Part shown: positions 43,509-54,662 of the stretch, piece by piece
How positions within the stretch are numbered: position 1 is the first letter of the stretch
How the letters are laid out: every line of letters begins with the position of its first letter
Assembly (NCBI GenBank): GCA_022414725.1
Contig: CM039462.1
Coordinates: 80,872,538 to 80,936,537, forward strand
Direction: 5' to 3'
Source: Microglena sp. YARC
Taxonomy: Eukaryota; Chlorophyta; Chlorophyceae; Chlamydomonadales; Chlamydomonadaceae
Length of the DNA: 64,000 nt
Position numbers and translations under genes: made by a program
The notes under the pieces: generated by a model
The model's database searches: none
Told to the model about the DNA's origin: nothing
The model's input: the letters and a program-made list of their open reading frames with translations, nothing else

Positions 43509-43646
43509 ATGTCCTGTTCGCCACTCGCGGATGCTTATCCTTTCAGAGCTCTCTTCTCACAGTCCTGCCCTCATGTCGCCCCCCTAGGTAAGCGGTACGC
43601 TGCGATATTTATTTCGATCGAGCTGCTCACCGGGATTTGCAAACAG
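43509..43646 (+). CDS. Candidate first exon of the helical-bundle gene
   Basis: ATG 43509 opens 46 codons (MSCSPLADAYPFRALFSQ... ELLTGICKQ) ending at a GT donor (CAG|GTATAG) in phase 0. That is the phase needed by the exon at 44525, which has no in-frame ATG of its own. No domain recognised; this link is only phase-based. Confidence 0.3.
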
Positions 43647-43828
43647 GTATAGATCAGCATTATTCGGTTGGGCTACAGATCGATCGGCTTTGACTGCTTC
43701 CTCCTGCCTTGTTTGCTGCTTGCGAACTACCGCGATGTAGTTAGCAGAGCTGCCTCGCCCTCCTCGCCCTTTCCCCCCCGTGTTCCCGACATTTTCAATC
43801 TGTGGCTTGCGTTAGGGCGCCTTGGAAG

Positions 43829-44040
43829 CAGGGTTGTTCAGGACGATGCGTCCTGCTTCACAAACACAACCTCGAATTGTCCGTTGCTTCCTTCAGTGTG
43901 TTGGTCGCGTCGCAGGACGCAGGCTACGGGCCGGTTGGGTCTCAGGACGCAGGCTATGAAATTGGTTGCGTCTCAGGACGCAGGCTGTAAGATCGGTTGC
44001 GTCTCAGGTCGCAGAGCTGGGGTCCTCCTGAACAACCCTG
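43829..44040. mobile_element. hAT-like MITE with perfect TIRs and 8-bp TSD
   Basis: 212 bp between CAGGGTTGTTCAGGA and TCCTGAACAACCCTG (15-bp perfect inverted termini). CTTGGAAG flanks both sides (43821-43828, 44041-44048). The interior has three direct repeats of about 30 bp built on GGTTGCGTCTCAGGACGCAGG. Confidence 0.95.
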
Positions 44041-44154
44041 CTTGGAAGGCCTGCTACATGGCAGCTGCTCGCGAGATCCTGCTGCTTGCACTCGCTATGC
44101 TTCATTATGCTGCTCTCGCGTGATAGGTGTCCCCTCACCCACCTTTCTTCCCCT

Positions 44155-44400
44155 GATTGCACCACCACCACCACCATCACCACTTCCCCTGATTGCACCA
44201 CCACCACCACCACCATCACCACTTCCCCTGATCGCACCACCACCACCACCACCACCACCACCACACCACCATCACCACCACCACACACCACTTCCCCTGA
44301 TCGCACCACCACCACCACCACTTCCCTGATTGCACCACCACCACCACACCACCACTTCCCCTGATTGCCCCCCCCCCCCCCCCCCCGCCCACCCTCATCC
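44155..44400. repeat. (CCA)n-rich microsatellite cluster
   Basis: Repeated blocks of ACCACCACC with TTCCCCTGAT(T/C)GCACC between them, ending in a C tract. Confidence 0.9.
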
Positions 44401-44524
44401 TTCCACCACTGGTAAAATAATCACGACAATTAGACCCTTGTATTGGTTATTTCATTTTCTTGCTGCTCCTCTTACTCCATGCTGGGACTGCCCTCATTTG
44501 ATGATTTCTGCTCCCATTTTGCAG

Positions 44525-45791
44525 GTCCATGGTGAGCCTGCTGATGCTATTGATCATGATGCTGATGATCACTGTAGCGTCTGCTGCAGGTAAGGAATTT
44601 AGTTGTTTCTGTCACTTTTGATGCCCTGGCTAGCATGATGCGTACGTGTAAAAGGGACTAGTTTCAGAGTGTATTGTGACACGAGGAAATGGCGGAGCAT
44701 AACAGGCTGCAAAGGTTTTTCGTTGCCTTTGGTGGGTGCCATGTTGGCGGATTCACCAAACGGACAAATGGGTGAATACGGGACCGTCCGCCCCCGCTAG
44801 GTTCCACCACCACGGGCTCCACCAATAAATAGTAGGGTGCCCTGGTGGGTCCCCTGGAGGTCGGCCCAGGGGCTTGTTGACTTGTGTTAAAGTAGGTGGC
44901 CAGGAGCGAACGAACTGCCGCCTATAGGGGCGCAGATTTGAGCTAAGTAGCTTAGGCATACACACGATTTGGGATGCGATGAATTGAGGGACGGTGTGCG
45001 GGAGCAACAGGGATTGGTATACATCTACCTGGTGACTGGCGCGATTCGACCGGTAAAGCTGGGAGTAAGTTCGGTAAGGTCGTTATGCATTATGCATTGT
45101 CAGGTGACCGGTGGTTTTGATAGCTTCTAACCACCCCCAGCAGCCAGCCGGTTCCCTCCCTATAGCCCCCACCAGCTCCCCCCACCCACCCCCACCCCAA
45201 CCACTGTACGCTAATCTCCTACGGATGGCTTCCGACTTACTTACTTGTACTTCCGACTTACTTACTTGGCTTTGGCGTTCTGTATTATTTTCCCTCGGCC
45301 AACTACGTGACGGCTAGTTTTCCTCCTCTTTCCTCGCAGGGTTATCAATATCTTGAGAGTTAAGGAATTCATTTACACGTCATTGATCATTCAAGCCCTG
45401 TAAGTTAATTCGCCACACCAAGGCCTCTAGCACCAGTATACTAGCACCAGAGCCATGTGTAACTGCTGGACGTTTTCGAGGGCTCTGGAAATCCTGGAAC
45501 AGGTCAGCGTCCACCCCTGCATTGCCTCCCCCCCGCCTCTCCCCTCACTGTTTATTTTTTTGGCAGCTTCCAGCCAGCTCCATCGGCCAGTCACTGGGCC
45601 GATCCCACGCTTTCAGCTGCATAAAAGTGCCTGTCCTGTCATTGTTGAGACTCACTAGCTAGCTTTGGGTTTGACTCTAGGTCGGGGAAGAGAGCTGCCT
45701 AGAAGCTGCCATGGTAGCCCAAAAAAGAAACACTGCCTCCCCCCCCCCCCCTCCGCCGTACACTGCCTCCCACCCCACCACACCCGCCATA

Positions 45792-45827
<36 letters not shown>

Positions 45828-47204
45828 CCCGCCATACACTGCCTCCCACTACCTGGTGCCTCCCATAGGATGATGATATCATTCGTGGGAATCCATCACC
45901 AATTTCATGTCTGAATCCATCAGAATTCTAGCTTGCTGCATTCTAGCCTGCTGCATCCTAGCCCGCACATTGCAGCATCCTAGCCTGCCCAAGGCAAAGC
46001 AACAAACTTGATATGAGTGGCCTGGCTATTGTGCACCACCAGGACCATACGGACACATGCCATCATGTCACAACCACTGTACTGGGTGCCACCCTGATGA
46101 TTGCCACATTGCCATGCCGAGTACCGCCGTGCTGAGCTGAGGATGTAAGATCATGTACGGTGCACATGATTAATTCGGGACCAAGGGTATATAGGAGGAA
46201 CTGTTAGAGTTTTCAATGTGGGGCCGGAATGTTGAGTTGTATACAAGCAGCTGGATAAGCTGATCTGGACCTTTGTTCAATCGATATTGCAGTGGAGCCT
46301 GGACGTGACGCGGTCGTATGAGCTGTGGACCAGTGGCTTGATTGCCACTAGGTTGCAAGCACGATGTTTGATCACTACGCACACTTCAACACCCCCGCTG
46401 CACAAACCTACTTGGCTTGGTTGATACACATTATGTACCCACCACTTCACCCACCACTACACACCTGACGTCGCACCTGATGTCACACTCGATGTTCACA
46501 CCTGATGTCACACCTGATGTCACACTTGATGTTCACACCCGATGTTCGCACCACTACAGACTTGACAAACCACAATATATGCACAATATAGTGCAGGCCG
46601 CCTACAAGGCTGGATCAATACACACACTACACACACCTTTTCACACCCGCCGCACAAACCCCCATGGCTTGGCCAATACACACCCTACACACCACTACAT
46701 ACTTCACACACCAACTCCACACACTCCAATGCTTGACCGATCAATCCTACAACTACAAGCGGCCTCTATGTCTTTACCCGTACACACACTACACACTTCG
46801 CTACGCACATTGCTACACACACCGCAACATTACACACCCAATACACACACCAAGTGCTTGTCCTTTAATGTGTACATCATGCGTACATCGTGCTGTAGGT
46901 AGCTAACATTGTTGTGCAACTCATTACAATTTCGGGAGTTCCCGTTTACGCGTTACCTTTGAAGACCTTGAAGAGGTATTCATTCAACATACAAGGAACC
47001 AAATTGTTGAGTGAACGTGTGTCTAGCGTTCTGAGAACGCTGGAATCAATCAAGGCCAGGTGCGTCTGGGATCATTGGGTTTTGAGCTGCTAGCAAAGGC
47101 TGTGCATAGTGCATCAAGGTACTGGCCGAGAAGGAGGCTAAACCAGAAGCCAAGGACAAGGTGAGTTTAGGGTTTAGGGTTTACACACACTCAGACCCCC
47201 CCCC

Positions 47205-47235
<31 letters not shown>

Positions 47236-48894
47236 ACACACATACATACATAACGTACCACACTTGCACACACACCCACAATACACACGCATATAATGTA
47301 CACACAACATACACACACAAAATGTACACCCAACACACACACACACACACAACGTACGACACTTGCACACACACACACAATACACACGCATATAATGTAC
47401 ACACAACATACACACACATAATGTACACCCAACACACACACACACACACATAACGTACCACACTTGCACACACACACACACAATACAAACGCATATGATG
47501 TACACCCAACATATACACACATAATGTACACCCAACACACACACATACATAACGTACCACACATGCACCCACACACGCAATACACACGCATATGATGTAC
47601 ACCCCCCCTCCCCCACTAGTACGGTGGCCCGTGTGGCCGTTGGCCACCCCCCACCCTGGTCCTGGGTCCTGGTCTGAGATACAGAATGGGTAACACCCTA
47701 GTATGTAACCACACCGCCGAAATATTCCCCTCATCAAAACAGAAGATACATTATGCATGCCCCATCCCTTCACTACTCTCTGTATATACCCCCCCCCCCC
47801 CCCCCCCCCCCCAGGACCTATATGATCCCCTACTTTGCCCTTAATCTTCCTGCGCCCCATCCTCACCCCCTTGACACACACTCTCTTTCTCCCCCCTACC
47901 CCACCACCACCACCACCACCCAGCCATCTCCACCTCGCTGTACGCTCCTTTCCCTCCCCCCCCCCCCCCCCCTCGCCCACAGACACAGAAAGGTACACCC
48001 CTTCCCTATAACTCTTCCCCTTCACTTTAGCAGCCCCCCACCCTGTATCACACATGCATACCATTCCAACCACCCCCAGAAAGACCCATATTATCCCCCT
48101 ACATTCCCCGACCTCTCCCTGCCCATCACCCACCCACAACCACACGAACACAGCCATCCCCATGCAGGGTGGGCCACCCTTGACCCTCCCCCGAGAACCT
48201 GCGAACGCTTGCATAGCTATCAACCCCGCAGAGAAAACCTTGCCTGCGCGATCGCAAAGCTACATACCTGAAGCTTGTTCTTCGCGCTCATTTGCCCAGC
48301 CGGGCCAGTGGTGTTGTCCAGTCCAGTCCAGTCCATTTATCACCGCTGGGAGGTATCATTGCGTAACAGGTGCAACATCTTCTGCAATTGTTGGACGGTA
48401 GTCAAGAATCAACGCAAATAATGTTGCTACTTGCACAACTCAAAGTCGAGGAAGGAAGGATTGATGGAGTCAACTATGTCATGCACTCGCTATCGCACAA
48501 TTCGCCTCAATAGATTGATCGATGCATTGGGAAGAGGCTGCAGGCATCGAATGAGCGGTTTAAGGGCGAGAATGTGCTGCAAGAAGGAATGGCGATGAAG
48601 GAATCGAGAAATTCAAAGAAGTGGCAATAACATTGCAAAGGCCATGCAATAGTGGGAAGATATGGCACATCCAGTTCGCATGTGCGAGGCTAATGGTGGC
48701 AACGCTCTTGTTTCAGTCACTTTGGGCTGGTAAAGTTTGTCAAGTGAAGTGCAAACTCGTTGGCAGTACAGTACCGCACTTGTCCGTGCACACCCCCTGC
48801 CCTCCGCCCCGGGCTCCCGCCCCCCGCCCCCCTATGACACGAGGAACCAACGAAAAAGGATAGTAAAATCCCTGTATGTTTACATATATATATA

Positions 48895-48956
<62 letters not shown>

Positions 48957-49299
48957 TAAATATACCGGCCATAAAAAAAACCTCAAACATGCTGACTGGG
49001 TGGTGGGTGGTGGGCAGAGTGCAGGGTATGGTGTTCTGTCCCACCAAACTGACTGGGTGCCTCCTTCCTTTCACAGGCCAAAGGTGTCAGTGAATGCCAA
49101 TTTGAATCCAGCTTTGGAATCCTTACAGGCTGCAGTGCAACGTATAAAGTTGGGTGTAAACAAACTCAAGGCGAAGAACCCTGTGGTACGTTTCGTGTGG
49201 GCCAAGAGATGCAAGGAGGATCTCAACTCGTGGAACCAGGATTTTGTCGAAGCTCTGCATGACTTTGATTCGCCTGACACCATCTTCTCGAACCAGCAG
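44525..49299 (+). CDS. Alpha-helical N-terminal region of a putative MLKL/HeLo-like protein
   Basis: Five exons join in phase with GT-AG borders: 44525-44589, 45340-45399, 45451-45502, 46899-46975, 49077-49299. Joined peptide blocks: VINILRVKEFIYTSLIIQAL; AMCNCWTFSRALEILEQ; VANIVVQLITISGVPVYALP; ALESLQAAVQRIKLGVNKLK; VVRFVWAKRCKEDLNSWNQD; FVEALHDF. The hydrophobic helices, the (K/R)R..KEDL..WN..F..AL.DF motif and the spacing resemble the N-terminal four-helix domains of plant and fungal MLKL/HeLo-type cell-death proteins. That is inference from pattern. 44600-44880 includes relics of another dispersed repeat (GTCCCCTGGAGGTCGGCCC). No clear stop ends the chain; the exon at 49299 ends in phase 0 at CAG|GTGCGC and downstream joins are unresolved. 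Confidence 0.55.
45560..45735. mobile_element. Foldback MITE relic in an intron
   Basis: Left part CCAGCTCCATCGGCCAGTCA, right arm GAGAGCTGCCTAGAAGCTGC then CATGGTAGCCCAAAAAAGAA. Diverged member of the 6524 family. Confidence 0.55.
45740..46890. repeat. Intronic C-rich, ACACAC and CACACCTGATGT repeats
   Basis: A poly-C run at 45798-45828, short CCTAGCCTGC units at 45930-45990, and ACACAC/CACCTGATGTCACA units at 46440-46860. No exon recognised. Confidence 0.7.
47060..47162 (+). pseudogene. Ankyrin-exon relic in an intron
   Basis: Reads AASKGCA, stop, CIKVLAEKEAKPEAKDK and ends at AAG|GTGAGT. It closely matches the ankyrin exon at 58760-58859 (AASKGRARVHQALLEK...DPEAKDK). A TAG stop and a frame break upstream mean that it cannot be used; the exons at 46975 and 49077 join in phase without it. 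Confidence 0.65.
47170..49070. repeat. Intronic CA-, C- and AT-rich satellites
   Basis: A poly-C run at 47197-47220; repeated ACACACATAATGTACACCCA units at 47220-47610; further C runs at 47780-47812 and 47955-47972; an (AT)n tract at 48886-48960. The long minus-strand frames are translations of these repeats. TTTAGGGTTTAGGG at 47166 is only two telomere-like units. Confidence 0.85.
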
Positions 49300-49499
49300 G
49301 TGCGCACATAAAAACTATTGGCACCAGTTGGCACATATTCAAAATAATGTAATATAATAGAAACAAATATAAAATAAAAAAATGGAACATAAAACAGATT
49401 GGCACATATGCGATTGTTTTTGTTTTCCGTGTGCATGATGTTAGTAAGTTCCCCTGACTCTGTCAAGCCGAGGGCACATTTTGTGTCCAGTAGGGCAGG

Positions 49500-50115
49500 A
49501 AAAATGTATTCATCATCAGCATCAGCATCAGCATCATCAGCATCAGCATCAGCAGCATCAGAAGAATTATTAGCATCAGCAGCATCAGGAGTGTCAGCAG
49601 CATGAGCATCATGAGCAGCATCATGAGCAGCAGCATGAGCAGCAGCACCACCACCACCACTACCACCACCACCACCACCACCACCACCACAACCACAACC
49701 ACCAACACCAACACCAACACCAACACCAACACCAACACCAACACCAACATCATCATAACCATTGGCATGTATGTGTTTGGCATATATGTGTTTGGCATAA
49801 ATGTGTTTGGCATAAATGTGTTTGGCATATATGTGTTTGGCATAAATGTGTTTGGCATATATGTGTTTGCAATTCCTTTGCAAGTATTGTCACTCTTGCC
49901 GTCATTCATTATTGCCATCCTCGTCATTCATTTATTCTTGTGATAGAGTGACCGAAAACATATGCTAGTATTGTTTACATGTATGTATGTGTGTTACAGT
50001 CCAAGGATATGCCAAGTAGGCCAGTCCAAGGATATGCCAAGTAGGACAGTCCAAGGATATGCCAAGTAGGACAGTCCAAGGATATGCCAAGTAGGCCATA
50101 GGGACTTGCCCACCT
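49500..50115. repeat. Mixed short tandem arrays
   Basis: GCATCA units (49515-49640), CCA/CCAACA units (49650-49750), GTGTTTGGCATA(T/A)AT units (49768-49870), and four copies of CAGTCCAAGGATATGCCAAG (49999-50098). Confidence 0.9.
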
Positions 50116-50150
50116 GTGGTAGGAAGGGCTTTACAAGTCCAATGCATCGG

Positions 50151-50355
50151 CCCAAGCGACACGTAAAATTGGCGGAGTGTGCTGGCAACGGAGCGAAAGG
50201 TGGCAACAATGGAGCTGACCGAAGCGAGTTAGTTACGCGACCGTTGGTTGACGTGTCAGGCTTCAAGCAAGTTTTTTTCCGGTCGGTCGGACAAATGGGT
50301 AAACATAGTAGTGGGCCCTGGCGGGTCCCCTGGAGGTCGGCCCCGGGGGTGGTGT
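50151..50355 (+). repeat. Dispersed repeat (AATTGGCGGAGTGTG family)
   Basis: Third copy of the family at 23909 and 37141, including GGAGCTGACCGAAGCGAGTT and GACGTGTCAGGCTTC. Confidence 0.75.
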
Positions 50356-50359
50356 AATG

Positions 50360-51085
50360 TTCGTCAAGCAGCAGTGGCAGCCTCCTTGGTGATGGATGCA
50401 CAAGCAGTTGCTTACTTATCCGCTAAATTTAATATTGGGAGGGTCAAGAATCAATGTAGCATGGCATGGCATTATTATTCAACTTGGTGGCCTGTAAGGC
50501 TAATGAACTTATTAGCTCACTGACTTCCCGTAGTTCCATGGAGGCAGGTGCAGCAACTCCCGAGGCTACAGTTGCTACTTCGCAACCTGCAGGAACTAGT
50601 GCGGAAGAGCAGATTTCCTTGTCAAGCAAAATGCGCTGATGTAATGAGCTACGAGAGTCACGAAGAAGCGAATTATTCAAGGGGAAATTGTAGACATGCT
50701 CCAGGTCCCTAGACTGAGTCCACAGGACAGGAGGGAAACGACAAATGAAAACGCCAAAACGCCGCGTCCACAGTCCGCAACCCTGAGATACGTACGCGAA
50801 AAAGTGCCCTCAGAGGTAATCCGCCCCCGACGAGAATCGAACACGAGTCGGAAAGATTTCTGGCCAGTCAGATTAACCGGCAATTTTGACCGGCGTTCTT
50901 GGGAAATTTGAAGATGTGAAGATGTGAAGATTTGAAAAAACAGCATGATATCGCGTAAGTATCGCATAGGTCTGTCCCCCTAAGGGAGCCGACCAATAGG
51001 GGCTCCCGCCCCCTTGAAGAGAGGGCTCCGCCAAAAATAAGAAGCATTGATGAACTCAGCCCCAAACAATCGTTTTGCCGACGGG
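50360..51085. other. No confident gene
   Basis: A stretch near 50534-50640 can be read as MEAGAATPEATVATSQPAGT after a possible acceptor (CCCGTAG), but stops soon after and has no matching donor. 50820-50850 contains GAATCGAACACGAGTC, a B-box-like sequence on minus without a matching tRNA fold. Confidence 0.35.
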
Positions 51086-51089
51086 GTCA

Positions 51090-51345
51090 CGTGCACATTC
51101 ACTAGCTGAGCTTGTAGGTGCATACCATAGCTTGCTCAATCACTACTCGTAAGATGCTCCCCCTACTGGGCAGTCTTTCCTTTCTTGTGATACTGTGACC
51201 AACATCATCCTAGTATTGGTTACGTGCACGTTCACAAGCTGAGCTTGTAGGTGGAAACCATAGCTTGCTCAATCACTACTCGTAAGATGCTCCCCCTACT
51301 GGGCAGTCTTTCCTTTCTTGTGATACTGTGACCACTCAATCACAA
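51090..51345 (+). repeat. Tandem duplication, ~135-bp unit
   Basis: Two copies of GAGCTTGTAGGTG...CCATAGCTTGCTCAATCACT and CCTACTGGGCAGTCTTTCCT, followed by a partial third (ACTCAATCACAAATTGTAAG). Confidence 0.9.
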
Positions 51346-51405
51346 ATTGTAAGATGCCCTCCCTTCCACCAATAGGATGCCGAAGGCCTGAGCTCCGAGA
51401 AGATG

Positions 51406-52722
51406 TGAGCTAGCTTGCCCTACCCTCACCCAGCCAACACTACCACCACCCTGCAGCCTCTGTGCCCTACCCTCACCCAGCCAACACTACCACCACCCTG
51501 CATCCTCTGTGCCCTACCCTCACCCAGCCAACACTACCACCACCCTGCATCCTCTGTGCCCTACCCTCACCCAGCCAACACTACCACCACCCTGCAGCCT
51601 CTGTGCCCTACCCTCACCCAGCCAACACTACCACCACCCTGCATCCTCTGTGCCTACCCTCACCCAGCCAACACTACCACCACCCTGCAGCCTCTGTGCC
51701 TACCCTCACCCAGCCAACACTACCACCACCCTGCAGCCTCTGTGCCCTACCCTCACCCAGCCAACACTACCACCACCCTGCAGGCTCTGTGCCCTACCCT
51801 CACCCAGCCAACGCTACCACCACCCTGCAGCCTCTGTGCCCTACCCTCACCCAGCCAACACTACCACCACCCTGCAGCCTCTGTGCCCTACCCTCACCCA
51901 GCCAACACTACCACCACCCTGCAGCCTCTGTGCCCTACCCTCACCCAGCCAACACTACCACCACCCTGCAGCCTCTGTGCCCTACCCTCACCCAGCCAAC
52001 ACTACCACCACCCTGCAGCCTCTGTGCCCTACCCTCACCCAGCCAACACTACCACCACCCTGCAGCCTCTGTGCCCTACCCTCACCCAGCCAACACTACA
52101 CCACCCTGCAGCCTCTGTGCCCTACCCTCACCCAGCCAACACTACCACCACCCTGCAGCCTCTGTGCCCTACCCTCACCCAGCCAACACTACCACCACCC
52201 TGCAGCCTCTGTGCCCTACCCTCACCCAGCCAACACTACCACCACCCTGCAGCCTCTGTGCCCTACCCTCACCCAGCCAACACTACCACCACCCTGCAGC
52301 CTCTGTGCCCTACCCTCACCCAGCCAACACTACCACCACCCTGCAGCCTCTGTGCCCTTCCCTCACCCAGCCAACACTACCACCACCCTGCATCCTCTGT
52401 GCCCTACCCTCACCCAGCCAACACTACCACCACCCTGCAGCCTCTGTGCCCTACCCTCACCCAGCCAACACTACCACCACCCTGCATCCTCTGTGCCCTA
52501 CCCTCACCCAGCCAACACTACCACCACCCTGCAGCCTCTGTGCCCTACCCTCACCCAGCCAACACTACCACCACCCTGCAGCCTCTGTGCCCTACCCTCA
52601 CCCAGCCAACACTACCACCACCCTGCAGCCTCTGTGCCCTACCCTCACCCAGCCAACACTACCACCACCCTGCATCCTCTGTGCCCTACCCTCACCCAGC
52701 CAACACTACCACCACCCTGCAG
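51406..52722 (+). repeat. 47-bp minisatellite, ~28 copies, ending at a splice acceptor
   Basis: The unit is CCCTACCCTCACCCAGCCAA followed by CACTACCACCACCCTGCAGCCTCTGTG. Since 47 is not a multiple of three, each frame passes through all three phases and stays open for hundreds of codons, an artefact. Copies are almost identical. The array begins just after a GTGAGC donor-like site (51403) and its last copy stops at CCTGCAG, where exon-like sequence begins. Confidence 0.95.
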
Positions 52723-53247
52723 ACTATTCAGACCACCGAGAAGATGGCCAGTGAGCTAGCGAGGGCAGAGTTCATGCTGAAGGAGGTGGTTAGAGAGCTG
52801 CTGGGAAAAGTGGCTGGAGAGAAGGTTACTATGATTGTGGACAATATTCTGGCGTTCTTGGTTGCTGCATCTCGGCCGATTCATCATATTGTGGCGTTCA
52901 TGGTTGCTATATTTCACCTGATCCATCATATTGTGGCGGTCTTAGCTATATTTCACCTGATCCATCATATTGTGGCGGTCTTAGCTATATTTCACCTGAT
53001 CCATCATATTGTGGCGGTCTTAGCTATATTTCACCTGATCCATCATATTGTGGCGGTCTTAGCTATATTTCACCTGATTCATCATATTGTGGCGTTCATG
53101 GTTGCTATATTTCACCCGATCCATCATATAGTGGCGTTCTCGGCTATATTTCGCCTGATCCATCATATTTCTGCCGGACTTCGGTGGTTCTCTGCAAATT
53201 TTGGGTTTTTTCTGCACATTTGTGTTTACTTAATCAGTATTTCTTAA
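52723..53247 (+). CDS. Candidate exon with helical peptide, running into a 39-bp repeat
   Basis: After CTGCAG the frame reads TIQTTEKMASELARAEFMLK and EVVRELLGKVAGEKVTMIVD, an amphipathic helical segment that could continue the helical-bundle gene. A strong donor-like GTGAGC lies at 52751, and the same CCGAGAAGATG..GTGAGCTAGC occurs at 51389-51410, so this exon end is duplicated on either side of the array. From about 52885 to 53170 the DNA is a ~39-bp repeat (CATATTGTGGCGGTCTTAGC). Phase to neighbouring exons is unresolved. Confidence 0.4.
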   Translation, partial: TIQTTEKMASELARAEFMLKEVVRELLGKVAGEKVTMIVDNILAFLVAASRPIHHIVAFMVAIFHLIHHIVAVLAIFHLIHHIVAVLAIFHLIHHIVAVLAIFHLIHHIVAVLAIFHLIHHIVAFMVAIFHPIHHIVAFSAIFRLIHHISAGLRWFSANFGFFLHICVYLISIS

Positions 53248-53310
53248 TATTAATTTAACGTTCCCAGCCAGTGTACTCCGTCCCACGGTGTATGGATAAT
53301 GATGATGATG

Positions 53311-53339
<29 letters not shown>

Positions 53340-53341
<2 letters not shown>

Positions 53342-54369
53342 ATGCAGGCAAATTTAGAATTCAAACGCACATCTAAACATGTAGGCTTAGGTCGAATTCA
53401 AATGCACATTTAAACATGCAGGCATAATAAGAATTCAAACGCACATTTAAGCATGCAGGCATAGTTTGAATTCAAACGCACATTTAAACGCGCAGGCATA
53501 GTTTGAATCCAAACGCACATTTAAACACGCAGGCATAATAAGAATTCAAACGCACATTTAAACACGCAGGCATAGTTTGAATTCAAACGCACATTTAAAC
53601 ACGCAGGCATAATAAGAATTCAAACGCACATTTAAACACACAGGCATAGTTTGAATTCAAACGCACATTTAAGCATGCAGGCATAGTTTGAATTCAAACG
53701 CGCAGTGAAACATGCAGGCATGGTTTGAATTCAAACGCACATTTAAACATGCAGGCATAGTTTGAATTCAAGCGCACATTTGAACATGCAGGCAGAGTAA
53801 GAATTCAAACACACATTTAAACATGCAGGCGTAGTTTGAATTCAAACGCACATTTAAATATGCAGGCAAACTTTGAATTCAAGCGCACATTTAAACATGC
53901 AGGCACAGTTTGAATTCAAACGCACATTTAAATATGCAGGCATACTTTGAATTGAAGCGCGCATTTCAACATGCCGGCATAGTTTGAATTCAAATGCACA
54001 TTTAAATATGAAGGCATACTTTGAATTGAAGCGCACATTGAAACATGCAGGCATAGTTTGAATTGAAGCGCACATTTAAACATGCAGGCATAGTTTGAAT
54101 TCAAACGCACATTTAAATATGCAGGCATACTTTGAATTGAAGCGCACTTTTAAACATGCAGGCATAGTTTGAATTCAAATGCACATTTGAACATGCAGGC
54201 ATAGTTTGAATGCAAACACACATTAAAACATGCAGGCTGAGTAAGAATTCAAACGCATACTAAAACATGCAGGCATAGTAATAATTCAAACGCACATTAT
54301 AATATGCAGGCATAGTAATAATTCAAACGCACGTTTAAACTTGCAGGCAGAGTTAGAATTCAAACGTAG
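53340..54369 (+). repeat. 37-bp minisatellite, ~27 copies, ending at a splice acceptor
   Basis: The unit is AATTCAAACGCACATTTAAA followed by CATGCAGGCATAGTTTG with variants. The last copy is GAATTCAAACGTAG, whose AG is the acceptor of the ankyrin exon at 54370. A (GAT)n run precedes it at 53298-53342. Confidence 0.95.
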
Positions 54370-54478
54370 ATGGCCAGATGCCAATGGTGTGAATCTACGT
54401 GAAGCGTCCGGGTCAGGAGATGTTGCTGGAATCTGTTCACTATTACGCAGGGGTGTCCCAGTTGACGCCGTTAATGAA
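54370..54478 (+). CDS. Ankyrin-type exon
   Basis: Reads PDANGVNLREASGSGDVAGI then CSLLRRGVPVDAVNE and ends at GAA|GTGAGT. The pattern ..A..GD..GI..LL..G..VD..N matches an ankyrin repeat second half. The acceptor is the end of the 37-bp array. Confidence 0.6.
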
Positions 54479-54504
54479 GTGAGTCTGCTTCTCACTGTTC
54501 AAGC

Positions 54505-54590
54505 ACTCATCTATAAGCTGCACATAGAATATAGTGCCTTATGTACGATCATTCTTGACACACGTCGCATGAAGGAGTCCCTGGCATACT
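54505..54590 (+). mobile_element. LINE C-terminal fragment
   Basis: ACTCATCTATAAGCTGCACA...GTCGCATGAAGGAGTCCCT matches the end of the LINE coding region at 12880-12957. It sits in the intron next to the ankyrin exon. Confidence 0.75.
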
Positions 54591-54662
54591 GCATGGTTAG
54601 TGGGGTTGCCAGAGGAGATGTTGCTGGAATCCGTTCACTAGAGTCCCTGGCATACTGCATGG

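Noticed and set aside
44056..44121. Signal-peptide-like frame MAAAREILLLALAMLHYA
   Set aside because: Stops at once (TGA) and no donor joins it in phase to the exon at 44525.
44530..44589. Hydrophobic frame MVSLLMLLIMMLMITVASAA in the exon at 44525
   Set aside because: It could be a signal peptide, but in this phase the next exon (45340) hits a stop; the other phase gives a long open join.
47161..47182. Telomere-like TTTAGGGTTTAGGG
   Set aside because: Only two units, inside a segmentally duplicated intron start.
47174..48223. 349-codon minus-strand Cys/Val/Gly-rich frame
   Set aside because: Translation of ACACAC/ACGTACAC satellites and C runs; no non-repeat coding segment.
49071..49883. 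Minus-strand 270-codon frame
   Set aside because: Runs through GCATCA, CCA and TTTGGCATA arrays and across the plus-strand exon 49077-49299.
51415..53247. 610-codon proline/threonine/histidine-rich open frame
   Set aside because: Translation of a 47-bp array rotating through three frames; equally long frames exist in the other two phases. Only the part after 52723 has non-repeat character.
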